Assembly: GCA_029554925.1 (NCBI GenBank)
Contig: JAKPUV010000579.1
Span: 1-6,715, forward strand
DNA: 6,715 nt
Source: Candidatus Hydrogenedentota bacterium
GTDB lineage: Bacteria; Hydrogenedentota; Hydrogenedentia; Hydrogenedentales; CAITNO01
Reading direction: 5' to 3'
Part shown: positions 1 to 6,715 of the stretch, in pieces
Layout: every line of letters starts with the position of its first letter
Position numbering within the stretch: the first letter of the stretch is position 1
Notes under the pieces: model-generated
The model's database searches: none
Seen by the model: only the letters and a program-made list of their open reading frames with translations
Told to the model about the DNA's origin: nothing
Program-made: the position numbers and the translations under genes

Positions 1-2
1 GG

Positions 3-8
3 TATAAT
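3..8 (+). promoter_or_regulatory. Probable sigma-70 -10 box for the mannosidase gene
   Basis: A perfect TATAAT hexamer lies at the extreme left of the window, 56 bases before the mannosidase start codon. An AT-only hexamer is rare in DNA this GC-rich, which favours a real housekeeping promoter. The G at position 1 would fit the G of an extended TGn element, but the preceding base and any -35 box are outside the window. Transcription would be expected to start near position 14-16, giving a leader of about 50 bases. Seen: the hexamer. Inferred: promoter function. Confidence 0.6.
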
Positions 9-21
9 ACCCGCCGCCCGT

Positions 22-41
22 CCGGGGCGCTGTCCCCCTGG
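22..41 (+). other. Possible small leader hairpin
   Basis: In the predicted mRNA leader, CCGGGG (22-27) can pair with CCCC-T-GG (35-41). This gives six G-C pairs with one bulged T at 39 and a seven-base loop. It ends 11 bases before the Shine-Dalgarno, so it would leave the ribosome site open. No known riboswitch or leader-peptide pattern is recognisable. In DNA this rich in G and C a stem of this size can arise by chance, so a regulatory role is speculative. Confidence 0.2.
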
Positions 42-52
42 TTCCCGCACAC

Positions 53-57
53 AAGGA
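53..57 (+). promoter_or_regulatory. Shine-Dalgarno site of the mannosidase gene
   Basis: AAGGA stands seven bases before the ATG at 65, a near-ideal match and spacing. It fixes the start of the mannosidase gene, because the protein family's conserved N-terminal strand begins within the first few codons after this ATG. Confidence 0.75.
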
Positions 58-64
58 AATCCCC

Positions 65-2551
65 ATGAAACGCCTTCATCTGCTATGCAACGCGCACCTC
101 GACCCCGTCTGGATGTGGGAATGGGAGGAGGGGGCGGCCGAGACGCTGTCCACCTTCCGCACGGCCGCGGACCTGTGCGAGAAGTTCGGCGCGTTCGTCT
201 TCAACCACAACGAGGTGATCCTGTACGAGTGGGTGGAGACCTACGAGCCGGAACTGTTCGCGCGCATCCAGCGGCTGGTGCGCGGGGGGCGCTGGCACAT
301 CATGGGCGGGTGGTTCCTCCAGCCGGACTGCAACATGTCCTCGGGCGAGTCGCTGGTGCGCCAGGCCCTCGCGGGGCGGACCTATTTCCGCGAGAAGTTC
401 GGTGTCACCCCGACGACGGCCATCAACTTCGACCCCTTCGGCCACAGCCGGGGCATCGTGCAGATCCTCGCCAAGTCGGGGTATGACTCCTATCTTTTCG
501 GGCGGCCCGACCAGAACGACTGCCCGCTGCCGGACAGCGACTTCATCTGGGTCGGCTACGACGGGTCCGAGGTGGCGGGCCACCGCTTCATCGCGTGGTA
601 CAACTCCCAGCTCGGCAAGGCGCGCGGGAAGATCGAGAAGTTCATGGAGGACAACGCCGCGCGGGAGACCGGGCTGGTGCTCTGGGGCGTCGGCAACCAC
701 GGCGGCGGCCCGTCGCACAAGGACCTGGAGGATCTCACGGCCCTCATCGCGGAGTCGAAGGACGTGGAGATCGTCCACAGCACGCCGGAGCGGTACTTCG
801 CCGAGATCGCGGCGTCCGGGCCGCCCCGCGGACGCCACGCGGCGGACCTGAACGCGTGGGGCGTGGGCTGCTACACCTCGCAGGTGCGCCTCAAGCAGAA
901 GCACCGCCTGCTGGAGAGCGCGCTCTACGGCGTCGAGAAGACGGCCTGCATCGCAGGGATCGGCGGCGGCGCGGCGTATCCGCGCGCGGCCCTGGCCGGC
1001 GCCCGCCACGACCTGCTCACCGGCGAGTTCCACGACATCCTGCCCGGGTCGTCCATCCAGCCCGTGGAGGAGGCGGCCCTCCGGCTCTTCGACCACGGCC
1101 TCGAGCTGCTCTCGCGGGAGCAGGCGCGCCTGTTCTTCGCCCTGGCCTCGGGCCAGCCCCGCGCGAAAGAGGGCGTCATCCCCATCTTCGCCTGGAACCC
1201 GCACCCCTGGCCGGTCGCCGGCGTTTTCGAGTGCGAGTTCAACCTGCCCGACGCCAACTGGGAGGAGCAGTACACCCTGCCGTCCGTCTGGCGCGACGGG
1301 GCCCCCGTGCCCGCGCAGTGCGAGCAGCCCCTGGGCAACATCAACCTCGACTGGCGCAAGCGCGTGGTGTTCCGCGCCGAGCTCGCGCCCAACGCCATGA
1401 ACCGCTTCGAGTGCACCCTGGAGCGGGTGCTGCCCGAGCGGCCGAAGGCCGAGATCGCGCCGGAGAACGGCGTGCTCCGCTTCGACAACGGCGCCCTCGC
1501 CGTGGACATCAACTGCGCCACCGGCCTCGCCGACCGCTTCGCCGTCGGCGGGCGCGGCGTGCTGGGAAAGGGGGCCTTCCTGCCGCTGGTCATGAAGGAC
1601 GATGCGGACCCCTGGGGCATGCGCTACAACGGCTGGCGCGAGCCCGTCGGGCACTTCACGCCCCTGTCTCCGGAGAAGGCCGCCGAGATCGCGGGCGTGG
1701 CCGGGACGCTGGACCCGGTCCGCGTGATCGAGGACGGCGACGCGCGCACGGTGGTCGAGGCGCTCCTGGGGTACAACGACTCCTTCCTCGCCCTGACCTA
1801 CAAGCTGCCCAAGGCGGGCACGGAGGTGGAGGTGCAGGTCCGCGTCTACTGGAACGAGAAGGACCGCCTGCTCAAGCTTGTCATGCCCTCCGCGCTGGCG
1901 TCGCCGGCCTACGCGGGCCAGGTGGTCTTCGGGCGCGACGAGCTGCCCGGCGCGGACCGCGAGTGCGTGGCCCAGCAGTGGACCGCCGTGCTGTCAGAGG
2001 CCGACGGCCTCGCGTTCACCTGCATCAACGAGGGGAGCCACGGCTCCGACTTCAGGGACGGCGCGATGCGGCTGTCCCTCGTGCGCTCGCCCGCCTACTC
2101 CGGCCACCCCATCTGGGAGCGCCCCGTCACCCCGCAGGACCGCCTGACCCCCCGGCAGGACCAGGGCGAGCGGCTGTTCCGGTTCTGGTTCAACGCCGGG
2201 CCGCTGGCGGAGCGGATGGACGCCGTGGACCGCGAGGCCCTCGCCCGCAACCAGAAGCCCTTCGTGCTGTCCTTCTTCCCCACCGGCGCGGGCACCGCGC
2301 CCGCGCTCCCCGTGGTCACGCTGGGGGACGACGTCACGGTCCTTTCCGCGTTCAAGGAGGCCGAGGACGGAAACGGCCACATTCTCCGCATTTTCGAGCC
2401 GACAGGCCGCGCGCGGGAGACGGTGGTGAACCTGCCGTCCCTGGGGATCCGCCAGCCTGTTTCTTTCGGCGCCTTCGAGGTGAAGACCCTCCGTCTGTTC
2501 CCCGGCGCCAAGGCGCTCGTCGAGACGGACATGATGGAGAACCCGCTCTGA
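65..2551 (+). CDS. Glycoside hydrolase family 38 alpha-mannosidase
   Basis: This is a predicted retaining, metal-dependent exo-alpha-mannosidase that removes terminal alpha-mannosyl residues. The N-terminal catalytic domain starts at once with NAHLDPVW (H11 and D13, metal ligands). It continues with FDPFGHS, where D123 is the expected nucleophile, and GNHGGGP at 210-216. The three-helix central domain contains CYTSQ (269-273) and FHDILPGSS, whose H323 and D324 are the remaining metal ligands. A beta-sandwich C-terminal region follows from about residue 375, with DDADPWGM (512-519) and RQDQGE (697-702). All expected catalytic and metal residues are present. At 828 residues it is close to, or slightly shorter than, bacterial GH38 enzymes such as MngB. 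There is no signal peptide or membrane segment, so it should act in the cytoplasm on imported glycans or mannosyl conjugates. Linkage specificity (alpha-1,2, 1,3, 1,6 or mannosylglycerate) cannot be read from sequence. The start is set by a Shine-Dalgarno and by homology beginning at residue 2. No transporter, kinase or sugar regulator is visible beside it. Confidence 0.95.
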   Translation: MKRLHLLCNAHLDPVWMWEWEEGAAETLSTFRTAADLCEKFGAFVFNHNEVILYEWVETYEPELFARIQRLVRGGRWHIMGGWFLQPDCNMSSGESLVRQALAGRTYFREKFGVTPTTAINFDPFGHSRGIVQILAKSGYDSYLFGRPDQNDCPLPDSDFIWVGYDGSEVAGHRFIAWYNSQLGKARGKIEKFMEDNAARETGLVLWGVGNHGGGPSHKDLEDLTALIAESKDVEIVHSTPERYFAEIAASGPPRGRHAADLNAWGVGCYTSQVRLKQKHRLLESALYGVEKTACIAGIGGGAAYPRAALAGARHDLLTGEFHDILPGSSIQPVEEAALRLFDHGLELLSREQARLFFALASGQPRAKEGVIPIFAWNPHPWPVAGVFECEFNLPDANWEEQYTLPSVWRDGAPVPAQCEQPLGNINLDWRKRVVFRAELAPNAMNRFECTLERVLPERPKAEIAPENGVLRFDNGALAVDINCATGLADRFAVGGRGVLGKGAFLPLVMKDDADPWGMRYNGWREPVGHFTPLSPEKAAEIAGVAGTLDPVRVIEDGDARTVVEALLGYNDSFLALTYKLPKAGTEVEVQVRVYWNEKDRLLKLVMPSALASPAYAGQVVFGRDELPGADRECVAQQWTAVLSEADGLAFTCINEGSHGSDFRDGAMRLSLVRSPAYSGHPIWERPVTPQDRLTPRQDQGERLFRFWFNAGPLAERMDAVDREALARNQKPFVLSFFPTGAGTAPALPVVTLGDDVTVLSAFKEAEDGNGHILRIFEPTGRARETVVNLPSLGIRQPVSFGAFEVKTLRLFPGAKALVETDMMENPL

Positions 2552-2571
2552 GGAGGGGGCGTCTTCCTCAG
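2548..2571. terminator. Inverted repeat spanning both convergent stop codons; candidate bidirectional terminator
   Basis: CTGAGGA (2548-2554) and TCCTCAG (2565-2571) form a perfect seven-pair stem. In the rightward transcript a G-U and a G-C pair extend it to nine pairs with a six-base loop (2557-2562). The mannosidase TGA (2549-2551) sits in the left arm. The TGA of the glycosyltransferase (read on the minus strand at 2568-2570) sits in the right arm, so the two stops pair with each other. No T-run follows on either strand, so it is not a classic intrinsic terminator. It could be a U-less terminator, an RNA 3' end stabiliser, or chance. It is the only evident signal separating the converging genes. 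Confidence 0.45.
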
Positions 2572-3716
2572 GCGGTCGCCGTGCGGCGCAAGACCCGCTC
2601 GTAGAGGCTGAGGACCTGCGCGGCCTGCACGGGGAGGGCGTGTCGCGCCTCGGCGGCGGCGCGGGCGTTGCGGCCGAGGGCGGCGCGCCGTGCGCGGTCG
2701 GCGGCGAGGGCGGCGAAGGCCGCGTGGAGCCCGTCGGGGGTGCCGTCGCAGACGAGCCCGGTCTGGCCGTCGGCGACGATCTCGGCGAGCATGCCCCGGT
2801 CGGCGACGACCATGGGCCTGCCCATGGCCAGCACCTCGCGCACGGCGCGGCAGGTGCCGTCGCTGCCGGGGACCAGCAGCACGCCCGCGTCGAAGGCGCG
2901 GAGCATGCCGACGTAGTCCTCCCCGGCGATGTAGCCGGTGAAGTGGACGCGGTCCGCCAGGCCCAGGCGGCGGACGGGCTCGAAGCCGACGGTCTTCTGG
3001 TTCGTGCCGCGCCCCACCACGACGAGGTGCGCCCGGGGGTTCTCCGCCGCGAGGCGGGCGAAGGCCCCGAAGAGGTCCTCATAGTGGCGGTGGGTCTGCA
3101 TCCGTGCGACGATGCCCAGCACGAAGGCGTCGGGCGGCAGGGTGAGCCGACGCCGGCCGTCGGGCGTCTCGCGGCGCGGGTCGAAGCGCTCCGTGTCCAC
3201 GGCGCCCGGCACCACGGCCATCCGCTCCCCCGGGACGCCGAAAAGCGCGGTGTCGTTCTTTCGGGCGAGTTCCGACGGCTCCAGGAGCAGGGCCGTCCCG
3301 GCGACCAGACGGCGGTGCCGGGGGGTGTCGGGAAACCCTTCGCCCGCATAGCTCGACCGCACCACGGGCACGCCGGCCGCGGCGGCCGGGGCGAGGGCGA
3401 TCTCGTGGTCGTTGTCGAGGTGGCAGTGGATCAGGTCGGGCCGCTCGGCGGCGATCCAGCGGCGCAGGGCGCGCCGGTCGAGGAAGTTGTGCCAGGGGTT
3501 CCGGTGCTTGTTCAGGCGAAAAGAGAGGACCGGCTCGACGCCCCGGTCGCGCGCCGTGGCGACGACCATGTTGACGGAGGCGCCGGCGTCGGGCGCGCAG
3601 GCGAAGCGGGCGTCCACGCCGAGGCCGCGCAGGGCGACGCAGAGGTTCAGCGCGGGCTCCGCGGGGCCGGTCCACTTGCTGTTGCTGAACAGGTGCAGCA
3701 CGCGGATCGGGGGCAT
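2568..3716 (-). CDS. Glycosyltransferase, GT4-like (GT-B fold)
   Basis: This 382-residue protein is a predicted GT-B retaining glycosyltransferase that transfers a sugar from a nucleotide-sugar donor to an unknown acceptor. The N-terminal Rossmann-like domain opens with IRVLHLFSNSKWTGPAEPAL (4-23), where GPAE replaces the common GGAE, and has DLIHCH around 94-99. The C-terminal donor-binding domain starts near residue 195 with GIVARMQTHRHYEDLF, in which R205 is kept and R210 stands where many GT4 enzymes have the lysine of the KG motif. The E-x7-E motif appears as D286-x7-E294 in PGSDGTCRAVREVLAMG. There is no signal peptide or membrane helix, so it is probably a cytoplasmic or membrane-face enzyme for lipopolysaccharide, exopolysaccharide or glycolipid synthesis; donor and acceptor are unknown. 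The frame stays open upstream through smc, so the start was placed at the ATG where homology begins, with GGAG eight bases before it. Starting 14 bases after the smc stop, it is probably translated from the smc message. It ends 16 bases from the convergent mannosidase. Confidence 0.9.
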   Translation of the reverse strand: MPPIRVLHLFSNSKWTGPAEPALNLCVALRGLGVDARFACAPDAGASVNMVVATARDRGVEPVLSFRLNKHRNPWHNFLDRRALRRWIAAERPDLIHCHLDNDHEIALAPAAAAGVPVVRSSYAGEGFPDTPRHRRLVAGTALLLEPSELARKNDTALFGVPGERMAVVPGAVDTERFDPRRETPDGRRRLTLPPDAFVLGIVARMQTHRHYEDLFGAFARLAAENPRAHLVVVGRGTNQKTVGFEPVRRLGLADRVHFTGYIAGEDYVGMLRAFDAGVLLVPGSDGTCRAVREVLAMGRPMVVADRGMLAEIVADGQTGLVCDGTPDGLHAAFAALAADRARRAALGRNARAAAEARHALPVQAAQVLSLYERVLRRTATA

Positions 3717-3724
3717 GGGCGGGA

Positions 3725-3728
3725 CTCC
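3725..3728 (-). promoter_or_regulatory. Shine-Dalgarno site of the glycosyltransferase gene
   Basis: Read on the minus strand, GGAG lies eight bases before the ATG at 3716-3714, inside the 14-base gap after the smc stop. It supports this ATG over upstream in-frame starts, which would lie inside smc. No promoter fits in the gap, which suggests read-through from smc. Confidence 0.55.
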
Positions 3729-3730
3729 GT

Positions 3731-6715
3731 TCAGTTGGCGGCCCGGGCCTCTTCCAGGCGCACGGAGACGATCTGGGAGACGCCGGACTCCTGCTGGGTG
3801 ACGCCGTAGAGGGCCGACGCCCGCGCCATCGTCTCCTTGTTGTGCGTGATGATGATGAACTGGCTGTGCTCGGTGAACTCGGCGATGACGTCGAGGAAGC
3901 GCTTGACGTTCGCGTCGTCCAGCGGCGCGTCCACCTCGTCCAGCACGCAGAAGGGGCTGGGCTTGGCGGCGAAGACGCTCACGAGGAGGGCGATGGCCGT
4001 CATGGCCTGCTCGCCGCCCGACAGGAGCGAGATGGACTGGGGCTTCTTGCCCGGGGGCCGCGCCTCGATCTCGATGCCGCACTCCAGCGGGTCGTTCTCG
4101 TCGAGGAGGTAGATGCGCGCCTGGCCGCCGTTGAACAGGCGGCGGAAGTAGTCCGTGAAGTGGCGCGCCACCTCGTTGAACGTGTCGAGGAACATCTGCG
4201 TGATGGTGTCGTCAATGCGCTTGATTACGCCGAGGAGGGCGTCGCGGGCGCGGCTGAGGTCGTCGGCCTGGCCCTTGAGGAACTTCTCGCGCTTCTCCAG
4301 CGCGTCGTACTCCTCGATGGCCGCCAGGTTCACGTTGCCCAGGCGCTCCAGCGACTGCCGGTGCTGCTTGATGCGCTCCTCGCGCTCCCGCTCGTCCAGG
4401 TCGTCCTCGCCCACCTGCTCCTCCGTGAGCGAGCCGAGGGCCAGCCCGTACTCGACGGCGATCCGCTCCTGGAAGAACTGGACGCGGTCCTCCTTCTGGG
4501 TGCAGTCCAGCTCCAGCCGGTGGATCTCCTTCTGCGCCGAGTTCAGGCGGTCGCGGACGCCGCGCAGCTTCTTGGCCAGGGCCTCCACGGACTCCATCAG
4601 GGCCTGCTGCGCGCGCTGGGACTCCAGCACGCGGCCGTGGGCCGCCTCGCGGTCGCCCGACAGGGCCTTTTCGGCCTCCAGCAGCCCGGTGATCTTGTTT
4701 TCGATTTCGGCGATGCGCGCGCGCATCTCCTGGGCCAGGCCGACGCGCTTTTCCGCCTCGCGCAGGGCCTGCTCATGCTCGCGCTCCTCGCGCTCGCGCA
4801 GGCGCGCCGCCTCCTCCAGATTCTGCGTCAGCTCGGCCAGGCGCACCCGCAGGTCCGACAGGGCCGCCGTGCGCTCCATGAGCACGGTCCGGCGCACCTC
4901 CAGGTCGGCGCGCGCGTCGGCGACGCGCTGCTCGTGGGCCGAGTCGTCGCCCGAGGCGGTCTCCAGGCGGCCCCGGGCCTCCGCCTGGCGCGTTTCCAGG
5001 TCGGCCTGCTGGCGCGTGAGGCGCTCCCGCTGCTCCTGGAGCTGGTCGCCGGTCTTGCCGAGGGTCTCCAGCTCCGTGGACTGCCGCGCAAGGAGCACGC
5101 CCAGCTCGTTCAGCGTGGCGCGCAGGGCGTTCTCGTTCGCGTCCAGCTCCTTCGCCTGGGCGGCGGCGGCCTCCTGCCGTTCCGTGATGCCGGCGGCCTC
5201 GGAGACCGTGGCGGCGATGTCCTTCTTCGCCTGCTCCGCCCGCTTCTCCAAGTCCTCGATCTCTGCGGTGCGGCCGAGGAGGCCCTGGGTCTCGCGCTGG
5301 GTGCGGCCGCCGGTGACGGCGCCCGCCGGCGAGATCATCTCGCCCTCCAGCGTGACCATGCGCGGGTACTTCTTCTCCGTGCGGGCGATGCGGATGGCGT
5401 CGTCGATGGTCTCCACGATCACCGTGTTGTACAGCAGATACTCCACGGCGGGCATCAGCCGGGCCTCGCACTGGACGCGGTCAATCGCGAGGCCGATGAC
5501 GCCCCGGACGCCCTTCATCGCCAGCTCCTCCTCGTGGCGTCCCGGACGGATGGTGTCCAGGGGGAGGAAGGTGACGCGGCCCGCCTTGTGCTCCTTGAGG
5601 AACGCGATGGCGGCCTTCGCGTCGTCGGCGTTCTCCACGATGACGTTGTTGATGTTCCCGCCGAGGGCGGCCTCGATGGCCTGAAGGTAGGCGGCGTCCG
5701 TCGAGATGAGGTCACCCACGGGGCCGATGATGCCGCCCATGCCGGGGAAGTCGCGCTGCTTGGCCATCATGACGGCGCGCACGCCCGTGGCGAAGCCCTC
5801 ATAGCTGTCGCGCAGCTCCTTGAGGGAGGTGACGCGGCTCTCGACGGCGCTCTTCTCCTCGCGGAGGTTCTGCCATTTCGTGTTCAGTTCGGCCAGCCGG
5901 GCGGCGGCCTTGCGGCGCTTCTCCTCCAGCTTGGCGCGCTCGGCGGCGTTCTTCTCCCGGTCCTTCTCGGTGGCGGCGTGCTTTGCGCGCGTCTCCCCCA
6001 CCTGCGCGGCGATCTGGGCGCGGCGCTCCTCCTGCGAGGTGCTCTGCGTGTCCAGGGCCTCCAGCTGCTGGAGGACCCCGGCCAGCGTCGCGCCGAGGGT
6101 CTCGATCTCCGTCTGGAACCGGTTGCGCAGGTTCACCGCGTCCAGCGCGGTGCGGCGGCACTCCTCCAGGCGGTGCTCCGCCCCGGCGGTTTCGGCGGCG
6201 GCGGCGTCGCGGGCGGCCTGGGCCTCCGCGAGGGCGGCCTCGGTCCGCTCGATCTCCGCGCGCAGGGCCTCGGCGCGCTCGCCCGCCGCGCCCTTGTCCT
6301 GCGAGAAGCCCTTGGCGCGCTCCTCCAGGGAGAGGCGCTCCTCGGCGGCGGACTGGGCGCGCTGGTTGCAGAACTCGATTTCCTGGCGCAGGAGGGCCGC
6401 CTGGCTCTCCAGGCGCTCCATCTCCGTGTCCACGGCATGCTCCCGCTCGCGGCGCTCGTGAAGCTCGCGCTCCATCTCGATGCGCTGGAGGTTCAGCTCC
6501 TCCTCCTGCGCCTCCAGGCGCGAGGAGTCGGCGGAGAGCTTCCCGTGGGTGTCCGTCGCGGCGGCCAGCTTCTCCCGCAGGTCGGCAATCTGGCCGCTCA
6601 GCTCGTTGAACTGGAGCCACGCGTTGCGCACCTCCAGCTCGCGCAGGGCCTGCGTGATCTCCCGGTGGCGGATGGCGGCGTTCACCTGCCGCTTCAGGCT
6701 GCGCATCTGCCGCTC
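3731..6715 (-). CDS. smc: Chromosome segregation/condensation ATPase Smc, C-terminal ~994 residues (5' end beyond window)
   Basis: Smc forms a ring-shaped ATP-driven homodimer that, with ScpA and ScpB, compacts and segregates the chromosome by loop extrusion. The visible part is numbered from the window edge. Residues 1 to ~300 are a Glu/Arg/Ala-rich coiled coil. About 300-475 is the hinge, with YEGFATGVRAV, GMGGIIGPVGDLI, GGNINNVIVENADDA and the closing GAVTGG. About 475-790 is the return coiled coil. About 790-994 is the C-terminal head, with the ABC signature LSGGEQ (898-903), Walker B and D-loop VLDEVDAPLDD from residue 924 (catalytic E927), and the switch histidine H958 in ITHNK. The frame is open to the edge (Glu-Arg-Gln before the first internal Met), so that Met is not the start. 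Against ~1,190-residue bacterial Smc proteins, about 200 residues with Walker A and the Q-loop are missing only because the window ends. The hinge, long arms and DEVDA head distinguish it from RecN, SbcC and MukB. The glycosyltransferase gene follows 14 bases downstream. Confidence 0.96.
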   Translation of the reverse strand, partial: ERQMRSLKRQVNAAIRHREITQALRELEVRNAWLQFNELSGQIADLREKLAAATDTHGKLSADSSRLEAQEEELNLQRIEMERELHERREREHAVDTEMERLESQAALLRQEIEFCNQRAQSAAEERLSLEERAKGFSQDKGAAGERAEALRAEIERTEAALAEAQAARDAAAAETAGAEHRLEECRRTALDAVNLRNRFQTEIETLGATLAGVLQQLEALDTQSTSQEERRAQIAAQVGETRAKHAATEKDREKNAAERAKLEEKRRKAAARLAELNTKWQNLREEKSAVESRVTSLKELRDSYEGFATGVRAVMMAKQRDFPGMGGIIGPVGDLISTDAAYLQAIEAALGGNINNVIVENADDAKAAIAFLKEHKAGRVTFLPLDTIRPGRHEEELAMKGVRGVIGLAIDRVQCEARLMPAVEYLLYNTVIVETIDDAIRIARTEKKYPRMVTLEGEMISPAGAVTGGRTQRETQGLLGRTAEIEDLEKRAEQAKKDIAATVSEAAGITERQEAAAAQAKELDANENALRATLNELGVLLARQSTELETLGKTGDQLQEQRERLTRQQADLETRQAEARGRLETASGDDSAHEQRVADARADLEVRRTVLMERTAALSDLRVRLAELTQNLEEAARLREREEREHEQALREAEKRVGLAQEMRARIAEIENKITGLLEAEKALSGDREAAHGRVLESQRAQQALMESVEALAKKLRGVRDRLNSAQKEIHRLELDCTQKEDRVQFFQERIAVEYGLALGSLTEEQVGEDDLDEREREERIKQHRQSLERLGNVNLAAIEEYDALEKREKFLKGQADDLSRARDALLGVIKRIDDTITQMFLDTFNEVARHFTDYFRRLFNGGQARIYLLDENDPLECGIEIEARPPGKKPQSISLLSGGEQAMTAIALLVSVFAAKPSPFCVLDEVDAPLDDANVKRFLDVIAEFTEHSQFIIITHNKETMARASALYGVTQQESGVSQIVSVRLEEARAAN

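Noticed and set aside
83..1654. A 523-residue open frame antisense to the mannosidase gene
   Set aside because: It lies wholly opposite a well-supported gene with intact catalytic motifs. Its translation is low-complexity (rich in R, G, A, V, L, H) with no family motif, as expected where high GC removes stop codons.
595..2604. A 669-residue open frame overlapping the mannosidase on the same strand
   Set aside because: It is a shifted frame of the mannosidase, dominated by Arg, Gly, Ala and Pro, with no recognisable domain. It is a GC-driven shadow.
1994..3349. A 451-residue minus-strand frame spanning the convergent junction
   Set aside because: It reads the glycosyltransferase and the antisense of the mannosidase out of frame, is rich in Ser, Arg, Pro and Ala, and carries no motif.
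3717..4082. N-terminal extension of the glycosyltransferase frame into smc
   Set aside because: The extra codons are a shifted reading of the Smc head domain. Glycosyltransferase homology starts at the ATG at 3716, which has its own ribosome site.
4155..5684. A 509-residue plus-strand frame opposite smc
   Set aside because: Its Ser/Arg-rich low-complexity translation is the mirror of the Glu/Ala/Leu coiled-coil codons of Smc. It has no plausible start signal or domain.
4300..6600. Many short repeated words such as ctcctccag and gcgctcc across smc
   Set aside because: They reflect heptad coiled-coil codons for Leu, Glu, Ala and Arg under strong codon bias. Spacing is irregular and there is no repeat-spacer structure, so this is neither CRISPR nor a tandem repeat.
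3731..6706. Treating Smc as a complete 991-residue protein or a natural truncation starting at the Met at 6706
   Set aside because: The frame continues to the window edge, and this Met falls inside the coiled coil about 200 residues into a normal Smc. The missing Walker A half is explained by the window boundary.

Overview
The window comes from a high-GC bacterial chromosome. The DNA is strongly G/C at third codon positions, the genes are packed with gaps of only 14-16 bases, and the promoter and ribosome-binding signals are bacterial. No RNA gene, mobile element, CRISPR array or phage gene is visible. I cannot name the organism. A cytoplasmic-type GH38 mannosidase, a GT4 glycosyltransferase directly behind smc, and high GC would suit a lineage such as Planctomycetota, Hydrogenedentota, Lentisphaerota, Verrucomicrobiota or Acidobacteriota, but this is a weak inference.

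Layout: bases 1-64 are a short leader with a perfect TATAAT -10 box at the left edge and a good Shine-Dalgarno. Bases 65-2551 (+) encode a complete 828-residue GH38 alpha-mannosidase. Its stop lies 16 bases from the stop of a convergent gene, and a compact inverted repeat (2548-2571) spans both stop codons. Bases 2568-3716 (-) encode a complete 382-residue GT4-type glycosyltransferase with variant active-site motifs. Fourteen bases upstream of it, 3731-6715 (-) encode the C-terminal ~994 residues of the chromosome condensation ATPase Smc. Its N-terminal head half lies beyond the right edge.

How they work together: smc and the glycosyltransferase gene are probably co-transcribed leftwards. The mannosidase is a separate rightward unit with its own promoter. 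Smc is a housekeeping chromosome-organisation protein. The two carbohydrate genes (one cleaving, one building glycosidic bonds) are adjacent but convergent, so a shared pathway is not demonstrated. I see no clear evidence of a previously undescribed multi-gene system. The most notable points are the stop-codon-spanning hairpin, the variant motifs of the glycosyltransferase, and its position directly behind smc.
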